This document shows positions 25,858 to 34,346 of a DNA stretch of 64,000 nucleotides, piece by piece; position 1 is the first letter of the stretch; each line of letters opens with the position of its first letter. Location of the stretch: positions 24,844 to 88,843 of the forward strand of contig CANMDW010000023.1 in NCBI GenBank assembly GCA_947496705.1, written 5' to 3'. The notes beneath the pieces are model-generated. The model saw only the letters and a program-made list of their open reading frames with translations, was not told the origin of the DNA and searched no databases. Made by a program: the position numbers and the translations under genes. Origin of the DNA: an uncultured Aquimarina sp. GTDB taxonomy: Bacteria > Bacteroidota > Bacteroidia > Flavobacteriales > Flavobacteriaceae.

Positions 25858-26817
25858 ATGTCACGTAGAAAAAAAAATCCGTTTTCCCTAAAAAGCAATA
25901 ATGCAAAAGTCTTCTTGTTTTTTTTGATATTCACTTCAGTACTTTGGATATTGATACAGTTTTCCAAAAATTATACCAAAGAAGTAGAAGTTGGCATTCG
26001 ATATACCAATATTCCCGAAGACAAAATTTTTAATGATGCAAGTGACCAGACGTTGAGAATGATGCTTAACGGAAATGGTTTCAGATTGATGAATCACAGT
26101 TGGAGTAAACCAATACTCGAATTCAATGTAGAAGATGCAGTTTTTAATAGTGAAGATCAGTACCTTTTTTATGTTGATAAAGAATCTTCAATATTAAAAA
26201 GTAAGTTGGACTTTAAAGGACGGGTATTATCATTGCATAAAGACACTTTGCGATTAAAACTAGATAGTAATTTAGAGAAAAAGATTCCCGTAAGAATAGC
26301 ACAAAATATACAGTATGCAGTGGGATATGGTAGCGATAAAGGACTGGTGGTTTCACCAGATTCTGTTACGATCGGAGGCCCTTCACAAGTAATAGATACG
26401 ATTAACGATATAAGCACAGAATTTTTGAATCTTGAAGGATTGAATCTGGACTATACATCAGAATTAAGTATCAATACCTCAGAGTTTCCACCTACCATTA
26501 CTGTGGTACCTCAAAAGGTAGAAGCCACAATTTTAGTAAGTAAATTTACCGAAGGGAATCAGAAGATTCCGATAACACTAAACAATGTGCCGGAAGGAAT
26601 AGAGATTAAGATCTTTCCGAAAGAAATAACCGTAGTATACCGGGTAGGATTAGATAGATATAATGAGATAAGCACGCGAGATTTTATGGTGGTTGCAGAT
26701 TATGCCAAAGCGTCCGAGGAAAGTTCGTTTCTGACATTAGAACTTACCAGTAAGCCACCGTCTATCCATGATGTTCGTTTGCAGGAAAAACAAGTTCAGT
26801 TTGTTGTTCTAAAATAA
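25858..26817 (+). CDS. YbbR-domain membrane-anchored protein
   Basis: A 319-residue protein with one N-terminal transmembrane helix (AKVFLFFLIFTSVLWILIQF), then extracytoplasmic beta domains of the YbbR type: GRVLSLHKDTLRLKLDSNLEKKIPVR and VVSPDSVTIGGPSQVIDTINDISTEFLNLEGL carry the recurrent 'P..V.I.GP...I..I' pattern. In Firmicutes the YbbR protein CdaR regulates the diadenylate cyclase; no cyclase gene is next to it here. It is encoded five bases after the glycosyltransferase and 199 bases before coaE, a frequent flavobacterial order. Confidence 0.8.
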   Translation: MSRRKKNPFSLKSNNAKVFLFFLIFTSVLWILIQFSKNYTKEVEVGIRYTNIPEDKIFNDASDQTLRMMLNGNGFRLMNHSWSKPILEFNVEDAVFNSEDQYLFYVDKESSILKSKLDFKGRVLSLHKDTLRLKLDSNLEKKIPVRIAQNIQYAVGYGSDKGLVVSPDSVTIGGPSQVIDTINDISTEFLNLEGLNLDYTSELSINTSEFPPTITVVPQKVEATILVSKFTEGNQKIPITLNNVPEGIEIKIFPKEITVVYRVGLDRYNEISTRDFMVVADYAKASEESSFLTLELTSKPPSIHDVRLQEKQVQFVVLK

Positions 26818-26947
26818 ATGATTAATCTCGGTAATTTTTTTAATACTTTGGTTCTCTATTGTGTTTTTCAATTTCACATTTACCCTAAGAAAATAGATCT
26901 GTTGTTGAAATAACATTAGTAACAAAATAAAAGTCTTGACTCTTGAA

Positions 26948-26969
26948 GCCTGCCTGCCGTCAGACAGGC
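26948..26969. repeat. GC-rich inverted repeat GCCTG...CAGGC
   Basis: GCCTGCCTG/CAGACAGGC around a CCGT loop forms a small GC-rich hairpin in an AT-rich gap between the YbbR gene and coaE. Similar 'cctgcctg' hairpins followed by a TAGTGAGC-like tail are, from memory, scattered in flavobacterial intergenic DNA. It has no T-run and is unlikely to be a terminator. Confidence 0.35.
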
Positions 26970-27016
26970 GTAGTGAGCTAGGTTCTTTTATTTGGACAAT
27001 ACTGATAATTAAATAT

Positions 27017-27598
27017 ATGAAAGTTGTTGGTCTTACCGGTGGTATTGGTAGCGGAAAATCTACCGTAGCCAAAATGTTTCAAAAGCTTGGAGTCCCTGTT
27101 TATATAGCCGACGATGAGGCTAAAAAATTGATGAATAGTGATGCTTCTGTAAAAAAACAAGTTGTACAATTGCTGGGTGATGATGCATATGATCTAGGTG
27201 AATTAAACAGATCATATATAGCAGGTGTAGTTTTTAATGATGCCTCAAAACTTGAGCAATTAAATGCTATTGTCCATCCAGCAGTAGCGCATCATTTTGA
27301 TATGTGGAAAAGCAAACAAAAAGGTGTCTATGTCATAAAAGAAGCGGCCATTCTTTTTGAAAACGACGGGTATAAACAGTGTGATTATACGATTCTTGTC
27401 TTAGTTCCAGAAGAAGAAAGAATTCAAAGAGTTTTAAAAAGAGATAACAATACTACCAGAAAACAAATACGTTCTAGGATGAATAACCAGTGGGAAGATG
27501 CACAAAAAATCCCATTGGCCGATTTTCTAATTTATAATATAGATTTAAAAAATACTGAAAATCAAGTAGATAAAATCCATAGAGAAATATCGTCCTGA
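27017..27598 (+). CDS. coaE: Dephospho-CoA kinase CoaE
   Basis: A 193-residue kinase that phosphorylates the 3'-hydroxyl of dephospho-CoA, the last step of CoA synthesis. P-loop GGIGSGKST is at residues 8-16, then YIADDEAKKLM, the NAIVHPAVA helix and the lid residues RVLKRDNNT. The ATG at 27017 gives the usual MKVVGLTGGIGSGKS start; an upstream in-frame TTG at 26936 would run through the GC-rich hairpin and is rejected. Confidence 0.96.
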   Translation: MKVVGLTGGIGSGKSTVAKMFQKLGVPVYIADDEAKKLMNSDASVKKQVVQLLGDDAYDLGELNRSYIAGVVFNDASKLEQLNAIVHPAVAHHFDMWKSKQKGVYVIKEAAILFENDGYKQCDYTILVLVPEEERIQRVLKRDNNTTRKQIRSRMNNQWEDAQKIPLADFLIYNIDLKNTENQVDKIHREISS

Positions 27599-27670
27599 AG
27601 CTTTTGTAATCCTTATCTTTCATTTTGTTAACATTTGGTTAAACCGTAAAGTAGCTAAATGTTAAAGTCT

Positions 27671-27678
27671 TACTTTTG
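27671..27678 (+). promoter_or_regulatory. -7 element TACTTTTG just upstream of the kinase start
   Basis: TACTTTTG fits TAnnTTTG and ends four bases before the ATG of the sensor kinase at 27683. A transcript from here would have essentially no leader. Confidence 0.4.
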
Positions 27679-27682
27679 AGTT

Positions 27683-29248
27683 ATGAATAAAAGGTTATTC
27701 GTATTACTGATAATCCTGATGAGTTTATCATTAATTGGGATTATTTTCGTTCAGGGATATTGGATTAACAACACAGTTGAGAATAATGAAGAACAGTTTT
27801 CTTTCAATGCTAAGCAAATTCTAATATCTGTATCCAATAGGATTCAGTATAGAGAATTTGAAGAGATGTTTTTCCCCTTACAGGAAATTCTGGATAGCAT
27901 AGAAGAACCCGATAATAAAACAATACGGCAACTCTTAAACATAAGCATTGATAATACCACCAAATCGTTTTCATACGCAAATGGTATTTTGGAAGAAGAT
28001 AATAAGTTATTCTCTTCGTTTATAAATCTTAATATTGATACAGTAAGATTAAAAAATATTTTAAATCGTAATGCTGATGTTTCAATACAGGACAATCAAA
28101 ACGATTTTACTAAACAAAGTTCTAAGTCTAAGCTGGAGAGAATAAGAGGGCTAACAGATCTTCAGCGAAAAGATTATGAGATTGTTATAGGAGAAATTGC
28201 CAGTTTTATACCAATTCATAGAAGGGTTCAAAAAAATGAAATAGAAAATTTGTTAAGAAAAGAACTGGAGGAGAGAGATATAAAAGTTGATTTTGAATAT
28301 GCCATATATAGTAATGCGCTGGCAACAAAGGTACGTTCTTATGATTTTAGTTTAGATTATCCAACGACATATGCGATTCCGCTTTTTGTAGATGATGAAG
28401 GAGCTAGTGAATATCAACTGTACGTCAATTTTACAGGAAAAAAACGATATGTGCTTTCCACGATCAAAGGAATGGCCATTTTATCAATAATATTTACGTT
28501 GATTATTGTTGTTGCATATTCCAGTGCATTGTCACAACTGATGCAGCAACGGCAGATATCACAAATTAAAACAGATTTTATTAATAATATGACCCATGAA
28601 CTTAAGACTCCTATAGCCACAATTAATCTGGCACTGGATTCCATAAAGAATCCCAAAATAGCAGGAGATCAGAAAAAAGTAGAGCGATACCTGGGTATGA
28701 TAAAAGAAGAAAATAAACGAATGCATGCTCAGGTAGAAAATGTGTTAAGGATCTCTCAGTTAGAGAAAAACGAACTTAATATTAAAAAAGAGAGCCAAGA
28801 ACTGCATGATATTGTTGAAGATGCTGTTACACATGTTTCGTTGATTGTTGAAAATAGACAAGGGTATATAAAAATGCATTTAGGTGCGCTTAAAACTACT
28901 GTGCTGGCAAATGATAGTCATTTAACCAATGTAGTAGTGAATATTTTAGACAATGCTATTAAGTATTCTGAGGCAGAACCCAAAATTGATGTATATACCG
29001 AGAATGTAAAAAACAGTATTGTGCTTAAGATTCGAGACCAAGGTATCGGAATGGGAAAAGTTGCACAGAAAAAGATTTTTGAAAAGTTCTTTAGGGAGCA
29101 TACCGGAGACCTTCATAATGTAAAAGGACATGGGTTGGGGCTTACTTATGTGAAAAGAATTATAGATGATCATCATGGTCAGATATGGGTAGAAAGTGAA
29201 AGGGGAAAAGGCTCCACGTTTATAATTAAATTACCGTTAATATCTTAA
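27683..29248 (+). CDS. Sensor histidine kinase (RprX-like)
   Basis: A 521-residue membrane kinase. Two transmembrane helices (about residues 5-25 and 262-282) bracket a periplasmic sensor region. The dimerisation helix has the phospho-acceptor His305 in NNMTHELKTPIATI; the ATPase domain shows the N box VVVNILDNAIKYSE, G1 RDQGIGMG, F box FEKFFREH and G2 GHGLGLTYVK. No HAMP domain is obvious. It pairs with the response regulator that starts three bases after its stop. The gene pair and domain layout resemble Bacteroides RprX/RprY. The stimulus is unknown. Confidence 0.93.
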   Translation: MNKRLFVLLIILMSLSLIGIIFVQGYWINNTVENNEEQFSFNAKQILISVSNRIQYREFEEMFFPLQEILDSIEEPDNKTIRQLLNISIDNTTKSFSYANGILEEDNKLFSSFINLNIDTVRLKNILNRNADVSIQDNQNDFTKQSSKSKLERIRGLTDLQRKDYEIVIGEIASFIPIHRRVQKNEIENLLRKELEERDIKVDFEYAIYSNALATKVRSYDFSLDYPTTYAIPLFVDDEGASEYQLYVNFTGKKRYVLSTIKGMAILSIIFTLIIVVAYSSALSQLMQQRQISQIKTDFINNMTHELKTPIATINLALDSIKNPKIAGDQKKVERYLGMIKEENKRMHAQVENVLRISQLEKNELNIKKESQELHDIVEDAVTHVSLIVENRQGYIKMHLGALKTTVLANDSHLTNVVVNILDNAIKYSEAEPKIDVYTENVKNSIVLKIRDQGIGMGKVAQKKIFEKFFREHTGDLHNVKGHGLGLTYVKRIIDDHHGQIWVESERGKGSTFIIKLPLIS

Positions 29249-29251
29249 AAT

Positions 29252-29965
29252 ATGGAAACAGAAAACAAAAAGATTTTGCTTGTAGAAGACGATCCAAACT
29301 TTGGAACAGTGTTAAAGGATTATCTTGTAATGAATGACTATGATGTCGTGCATGCTAAAAATGGTATGGAAGGCTTCGAAAAATTCAAAAAGGATGATTA
29401 TGATATGTGTATTCTTGATGTCATGATGCCTTATAAAGATGGATTTACACTGGCAAAAGAGATTAGGGATAAAAATGAAGAAATACCAATCATTTTCTTA
29501 ACTGCCAAAGCGATGAAGGAAGATGTACTCAAAGGGTATAAAGTAGGGGCAGATGACTATCTTAATAAACCTTTTGATAGCGAAGTCTTATTAATGAAAA
29601 TACAAGCTATCATGCAGCGCAAGAGCACAGAATCTGTGGCAGATAGCAAACAGTTCGAATTTAAGGTAGGTGGTTTTCATCTTAATTCCAAGCTTCGGTT
29701 TTTGACCTATAAGGACGAAGAAGCTATTAAGCTCTCTCCCAAAGAGAACGAACTACTTCGTTTATTGGCCTTGCATCTTAATGACCTAATGCCTAGAGAA
29801 TTGGCGTTAACAAAAATATGGAGAGATGATAATTACTTTACATCCCGTAGTATGGATGTGTATATTGCAAAGCTTAGAAAGTACCTCAAGAAAGATGAGA
29901 ATGTGGAAATTCTTAATATCCACGGAGAAGGATTTAGGCTGGTAGTTAGAAACGATGAATCCTAA
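29252..29965 (+). CDS. OmpR/PhoB-type response regulator (RprY-like)
   Basis: A 237-residue regulator. The receiver domain has the acidic pair VEDD near the N-terminus, the phosphorylated Asp56 in CILDVMMPYKDG, threonine in IIFLTAKA and lysine in DDYLNKPF. The C-terminal winged helix (about 135-237) has LSPKENELLRLLALH and SRSMDVYIAKLRKYL, the DNA-recognition signature of the OmpR class. Encoded with its cognate kinase; transcription probably ends at the hairpin at 29994. Confidence 0.95.
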   Translation: METENKKILLVEDDPNFGTVLKDYLVMNDYDVVHAKNGMEGFEKFKKDDYDMCILDVMMPYKDGFTLAKEIRDKNEEIPIIFLTAKAMKEDVLKGYKVGADDYLNKPFDSEVLLMKIQAIMQRKSTESVADSKQFEFKVGGFHLNSKLRFLTYKDEEAIKLSPKENELLRLLALHLNDLMPRELALTKIWRDDNYFTSRSMDVYIAKLRKYLKKDENVEILNIHGEGFRLVVRNDES

Positions 29966-29993
29966 AAAAATAGTAACGGTAACTAACTTGTAT

Positions 29994-30027
29994 AAGTTCA
30001 TTGTGAAATCACAATGAACTTTTTTTT
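29994..30027. terminator. Intrinsic terminator shared by the response regulator and miaA
   Basis: AAGTTCATTGTG (29994-30005) and CACAATGAACTT (30010-30021) form a perfect 12-bp stem with an AAAT loop, followed by a T8 run to 30027. It terminates plus-strand transcripts of the two-component operon. The stem also includes the last codons and the TGA stop of convergent miaA, whose own transcript would read A-rich sequence before the stem. Confidence 0.85.
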
Positions 30028-30914
30028 ATGTGTGTAATAATCGTTTGAAGATCTTCTTTAGAATCAAACCACTCAATTTCTGTGTCTTTTCTAAACCAGG
30101 TGAGCTGTCGTTTGGCAAAACGCCTTGTGTTTTTTTTAATTTCAGAAATAGCAAAATCCAGCTCCCATTCGCCATCCAGGTGCTTAAATATTTCCTTATA
30201 ACCCACAGTATTCAAAGCATTCAAAGATTTGTAGTTATACAAACTTTTAACTTCATCTATCAACCCCTCCTTTATCATAGTATCGACTCTTTGATTGATT
30301 CGATCGTAGATCAACTGTCTGTCTGCAGTGATACCGATCCTAATCGTGTTAAATGGCCTTTTTTTGCTTGGTTTGGTAAGAAATGATGAATAAGGTTGGC
30401 CACTGCTAACACATACTTCTAAAGCTCTTAGTACTCTCTGGGTGTTTTGCAGGTCAACTTTCTCATAATACATTGGGTCCAGAGCTTTTAATCGCTGCTG
30501 TAAAGGCTCAAGACCTTTATTATTATATGTTTCCTGAAGTTTCTTTCTAATAGTAGTATCTACCTCCGGGAAATTATCCAATCCTTTAGTTACCGCATCA
30601 ATATACAAACCCGATCCGCCTACAAGAATTGCATGCGTATGATCTTTAAATAGCTCTTCAAGCTTCTCTAAAGCCTCTTTTTCAAAATCTCCTACGCTAT
30701 AATCATCTTCAATACTTCTATGCTTAATGAAATGGTGTTTTGCCTGGCTGAGTTCTTCTGGAGAGGGAGCAGCAGTACCAATGCTCATTTCCTTATAAAA
30801 TTGCCGACTATCTGCAGAGATAATTTCGCAATCAAAATATTTTGCCAATGCAATACTTAAGCTGGTTTTGCCAATAGCAGTAGGCCCTATAATTACGATC
30901 AGGTTTTTATTCAT
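30009..30914 (-). CDS. miaA: tRNA dimethylallyltransferase MiaA
   Basis: A 301-residue enzyme that adds a dimethylallyl group to A37 of tRNAs reading UNN codons. P-loop GPTAIGKTS is at residues 10-18, then ISADSRQFYKEMSIGTAAPS, LVGGSGLYIDAV and the C-terminal KRQLTWFRKD that contacts tRNA. The ATG at 30914 is the family start; an upstream TTG-type extension into the channel gene is rejected. It overlaps the end of the upstream ion-channel gene by 8 bases. Its stop codon is inside the terminator stem at 29994-30021. Confidence 0.97.
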   Translation of the reverse strand: MNKNLIVIIGPTAIGKTSLSIALAKYFDCEIISADSRQFYKEMSIGTAAPSPEELSQAKHHFIKHRSIEDDYSVGDFEKEALEKLEELFKDHTHAILVGGSGLYIDAVTKGLDNFPEVDTTIRKKLQETYNNKGLEPLQQRLKALDPMYYEKVDLQNTQRVLRALEVCVSSGQPYSSFLTKPSKKRPFNTIRIGITADRQLIYDRINQRVDTMIKEGLIDEVKSLYNYKSLNALNTVGYKEIFKHLDGEWELDFAISEIKKNTRRFAKRQLTWFRKDTEIEWFDSKEDLQTIITHIKKSSL

Positions 30915-31746
30915 TATGTAAGTTCTCTCCACATTTATGGCAGAATTTGGCTTCGTCTTTATGTTCTGATGCATTACAATTAGAACACACCTGTGTATTC
31001 AGGTTGATCTTTTTAGGTTTTTCACCAGATGAAGCATACTCTGCAGAGACAATACCAGTGGGTACGGCAATAATACCATAACCTACAATCATGATTATCG
31101 CTGCTATAAATTGCCCCAAAGGAGTTGCAGGAGCAATATCACCATATCCTACGGTAGTCATCGTTACAATACACCAATATACACTGATCGGGATGCTTTT
31201 AAAACCACTTTTGTCACCCTCTATTAAATACATAACGGTACCCATAATGATACATAGTACCAGTACGGCAAACAGAAATACTAGTATTTTTGCACCACTA
31301 TCCTTTAAAGCTCTGGCCAGTCTGTTGGATTCGCCGATATACCGTGAAATTTTAAGGATTCTAAAAACCCGAAGTAGTCTGAGTGCCCTAACGGTGAGTA
31401 ATGCACTGGTGCCTGTGAAAAAGAAGGATAAATACAATGGAAGTGTAGAGAGTAAATCGATGATGCCATAAAAGCTGAAAATATACCTGGAAGGCCTTTT
31501 TATAGAAATGATCCGGGTTATATATTCAAAAGTAAAAAAGATGGTAATCACCCATTCTGCATAGTATAGTAGTTCATAAATATAAGGCGGTAACCCTTTA
31601 ACACTCTCTACCATCACAAAAATAATACTCAACACGATGAGAATAAGCAAAATTATATCAAATGCTTTCCCAATAGGAGTATCGGCTTCATAGACAATAT
31701 CATGTAATAGGTCTTTCCAGGTTTTGCGATATGAATTTTTCCTCAA
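30907..31746 (-). CDS. Six-TM voltage-gated-type K+ channel with C-terminal zinc ribbon
   Basis: A 279-residue channel of the Kv-like family. There are six hydrophobic segments; S4 carries spaced arginines (TVRALRLLRVFRILKISRYIG), and the pore loop has the K+ filter in TMTTVGYGDIAPAT. After S6 a short tail ends in a zinc ribbon with two CxxC knuckles, CSNC and CHKC, which is unusual for such short channels and could sense metal or redox state or mediate binding. Start is TTG at 31746. Its last 8 bases overlap miaA. Confidence 0.9.
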   Translation of the reverse strand: MRKNSYRKTWKDLLHDIVYEADTPIGKAFDIILLILIVLSIIFVMVESVKGLPPYIYELLYYAEWVITIFFTFEYITRIISIKRPSRYIFSFYGIIDLLSTLPLYLSFFFTGTSALLTVRALRLLRVFRILKISRYIGESNRLARALKDSGAKILVFLFAVLVLCIIMGTVMYLIEGDKSGFKSIPISVYWCIVTMTTVGYGDIAPATPLGQFIAAIIMIVGYGIIAVPTGIVSAEYASSGEKPKKINLNTQVCSNCNASEHKDEAKFCHKCGENLHNE

Positions 31747-31784
31747 ACTTTGTGATTTTGATTAAAAATACTAAAACTCTAAAA

Positions 31785-33155
31785 TTAAACTTTAGGAATA
31801 GGAATAATCTTTAATTTTTTATCCTTTCGGATATAACTCTGAATAATATGTTGTGCGTCTCTGTTATGACCCATTGGCGTAATGATAGAGCGCAAAATAT
31901 CGACATTGTTTATTTGGTAATTCAGACTAAAATACCCAATACCCTTAAATTTTCCTTCTTCTACCAAAACGATACTTTGTTCATCAATATCCCTTCCCCG
32001 ATCTACTATAATCATATCCTGACTCTGAAAAGAGTTATTAAATATAAGTTGTTGTGCACGAATATTATAATTTTCGGCCGATTCGTTACAGATACAAGCT
32101 CCGAAGCACTGTTTTATGGTATAATTAAAACAATTTCCTTTTCCATTATCCAGGCCCATTAATTTTTGGCATAGATGATACTCTTCGGTCCAGCGATGCA
32201 TAAATAATTTTGCCTGTTGCCTGTTGGTAAAGGTAGTAATGCTATTTTTTCTGAGATCGACTTTTCCGGTTTTTAAATGTATATACCCATTATTATCTGT
32301 GAATTGATACAACGCCTGATCAAATTTTGTTTTTCGAAGCGCTCTGTTATATTTGGGAGTGTTAAGCTTTATCTCTTCACTTTCTTTTAATAATGCCAAA
32401 AGTTCACTGCCCGTAATCTCAAAAGTTACATTGACTACTTCTTCCTGAATCCGCCTTGATTTTCTGTTGTCGTTGGTAAAATGCTGATTCAGGCGTTTTT
32501 TGATATTTTTACTTTTGCCGATGTAAATAATAGTGCCATCCTCACGGTGCATATAATATACTCCGGTAGCTGTGGGTGCTTGCTCAATTAATCTCAACAA
32601 TTTGTCATCGACCTGTCTTTTGGTGTCTACACGAACGGTATCTGTAATGATCTTTTTTTCCAGATCTTTGGTCAATAAAAGCTTAAAAAGTTTTACCGTA
32701 GCTTGCGCATCACCGTTGGCTCTATGCCGGTCAGAAAGGGGAATACCCAGGTTGCGAACGAGTTTTCCCAGGCTATATGATTCCTGGTCGGGGATTAACC
32801 TTTTTGATAGTTCTACGGTACATAGCGACTGTCTTTCATACTCAAATCCTAATCGGGAGAATTCAGTTCGCAGAATCCTATAATCAAAATTGGCATTATG
32901 AGCTACCACCACACAATCTGAAGTAATTTCTACAATTCTTTTGGCTACTTCATAAAACCTGGGGGCATTGCGCAACATTTCGTTGTTAATCCCTGTGAGA
33001 TTGGCCACAAATGGTTGAATAGGCCTTTCTGGATTAATAAGGCTTATAAACTGATCAATTACAGCATGACCATCGAATTTATAGATAGCAATTTCAGTAA
33101 TACCTTCTTCATTGTATTTTCCTCCGGTAGTTTCTATGTCTAAAATTGCATACAT
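31785..33155 (-). CDS. DEDDh exonuclease fused to GIY-YIG (UvrC/Cho-like) nuclease
   Basis: A 456-residue two-nuclease protein. Residues 1-165 are a DnaQ-type 3'-5' exonuclease: ILDIETTGG (Asp, Glu), AHNANFDYRIL (Asp) and HRANGDAQATVKLF (His, Asp). Residues about 195-275 are a GIY-YIG domain: GVYYMHREDGTIIYIGKSKNIKKRLNQHF. The C-terminal part contains CFNYTIKQCFGACICNESAENYN, which mirrors the cysteine region after the UvrC nuclease domain. It resembles fusions of DnaQ with Cho/UvrC seen in several phyla, so a role in nucleotide excision or cross-link repair is likely. It lacks the UvrC C-terminal endonuclease and HhH domains. ATG at 33155. Confidence 0.9.
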   Translation of the reverse strand: MYAILDIETTGGKYNEEGITEIAIYKFDGHAVIDQFISLINPERPIQPFVANLTGINNEMLRNAPRFYEVAKRIVEITSDCVVVAHNANFDYRILRTEFSRLGFEYERQSLCTVELSKRLIPDQESYSLGKLVRNLGIPLSDRHRANGDAQATVKLFKLLLTKDLEKKIITDTVRVDTKRQVDDKLLRLIEQAPTATGVYYMHREDGTIIYIGKSKNIKKRLNQHFTNDNRKSRRIQEEVVNVTFEITGSELLALLKESEEIKLNTPKYNRALRKTKFDQALYQFTDNNGYIHLKTGKVDLRKNSITTFTNRQQAKLFMHRWTEEYHLCQKLMGLDNGKGNCFNYTIKQCFGACICNESAENYNIRAQQLIFNNSFQSQDMIIVDRGRDIDEQSIVLVEEGKFKGIGYFSLNYQINNVDILRSIITPMGHNRDAQHIIQSYIRKDKKLKIIPIPKV

Positions 33156-33204
33156 ATTCAGTTAATAGTAGTTAGCAGTTAGTTTTTTAATGGTTAGGAT
33201 GTGG

Positions 33205-33585
33205 CTAATAATTATTTTTTTGTGGATTAAGTTTACTTCTAATGTATTTTTGAAGACTTGTGATCATTTTTGAGAGCTCAGCGATTTGTATTCTTGTTTT
33301 ATGGTCATGATTTTCTGTGATATACTTTCTTCTTTTTGTTATTGTTGAACAGACCACACATTCACGAGTTGAGTCTAAAGCAATTTGAAGATATCTATTA
33401 AATTGAACGTCTGATGCGCCAGCACCTTCTGAAATATTGAGAACTATTGAATTTGCAGCTCTAATACATTGTGATACCAATACATACATTTCCCTTTTAG
33501 GGAATTTTTCAAAAGTGTCATAAACAAAATCTAAGGACTTTTGATAAACAGTTAAATTTTCAAAAGTAAATTTCACTTCTTCCAT
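33205..33585 (-). CDS. Four-helix-bundle protein (S23/IVP family)
   Basis: A 126-residue helical protein of the family once called S23 or 23S rRNA intervening-sequence protein. Signatures are FENLTVYQKSLDFVYDTFEKFPKRE, LVSQCIRAANSIVLNISEGAG and FNRYLQIALDSTRECVVC. Relatives include the Avd accessory protein of diversity-generating retroelements, but no reverse transcriptase is present here, so this is an orphan of unknown function. It stands alone between yggS and the nuclease gene, flanked by GTTAG-rich sequence on both sides, which suggests it was inserted as a unit. Confidence 0.88.
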   Translation of the reverse strand: MEEVKFTFENLTVYQKSLDFVYDTFEKFPKREMYVLVSQCIRAANSIVLNISEGAGASDVQFNRYLQIALDSTRECVVCSTITKRRKYITENHDHKTRIQIAELSKMITSLQKYIRSKLNPQKNNY

Positions 33586-33617
33586 AAAAAATTTCAGTAC
33601 TAAGTTATTACTATCTA

Positions 33618-34280
33618 CTAACCATAATTTCTCGCCCCAAAGATAGAACTTCCTATTCTTACCATGGTACTTCCGTAGTCGATCGCAATTTTATAATCGC
33701 CACTCATGCCAATCGAAAGGATTTTCAGCTCCGGGTACTTAGACGTTAATTGATCAAAAAAGGTTTTGATATCATGGAATTCAGTTGTAAGTTGTTCCAG
33801 ATTATCGGTAAAAGTTGCCATCCCCATTAAACCCTGAATACGAACATTGGATAGTTTTTTGATTTCTTCAGAAGCTAACAGTGTAATAGCATCTTCTTGG
33901 CTCAGGCCAAATTTGCTTTCTTCTTCGGCAATCTTAATCTGAAGCAGGCAATGAATAATTCGATCATGCTTTTTTGCTTGCTTATCGATCTCTTTAAGTA
34001 ATTTATAACTATCTACTGCATGAATCAGATCTACAAACCGAGCCATATATTTTACCTTGTTGGTTTGCACATGCCCGATCATATGCCAACTGATATCTTT
34101 CGGCATAGCCTCCCATTTTTCAGCCATTTCCTGGATTTTGTTTTCACCAAAAATACGTTGACCAGCCTCATAGGCTTTTAGTATTTCAGAGACCGGTTTG
34201 GTTTTGGAAACGGCAACGAGCGTTATACTATCGGGTAAAGAAGTTTTTATTTCCTTTAGATTTTTTTCGATCTCATTCAT
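33618..34280 (-). CDS. YggS/PLPBP pyridoxal phosphate homeostasis protein
   Basis: A 220-residue PLP-binding TIM-barrel protein. The cofactor lysine is Lys26 in LVAVSKTKP; FGENKIQE, WHMIGHVQTNKVKYM, LLQIKIAEEESKFG and LSIGMSGDYKIAIDYGSTMVRIGSSIFG are the family motifs. It buffers free PLP and affects amino acid metabolism; no catalytic activity is known. Length typical. Upstream on its strand lies the 41-bp tandem repeat. Confidence 0.95.
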   Translation of the reverse strand: MNEIEKNLKEIKTSLPDSITLVAVSKTKPVSEILKAYEAGQRIFGENKIQEMAEKWEAMPKDISWHMIGHVQTNKVKYMARFVDLIHAVDSYKLLKEIDKQAKKHDRIIHCLLQIKIAEEESKFGLSQEDAITLLASEEIKKLSNVRIQGLMGMATFTDNLEQLTTEFHDIKTFFDQLTSKYPELKILSIGMSGDYKIAIDYGSTMVRIGSSIFGARNYG

Positions 34281-34346
34281 ATGGATGCAAAGGTATTTAA
34301 AAAAACATTTTTTAAGGGGCTATACTATATATTAATGGAAGTTTCA

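Noticed and set aside
26818..27016. Short frames between the YbbR gene and coaE
   Set aside because: A 32-codon plus-strand frame and a longer minus-strand one run through the GC-rich hairpin and coaE; neither looks protein-like.
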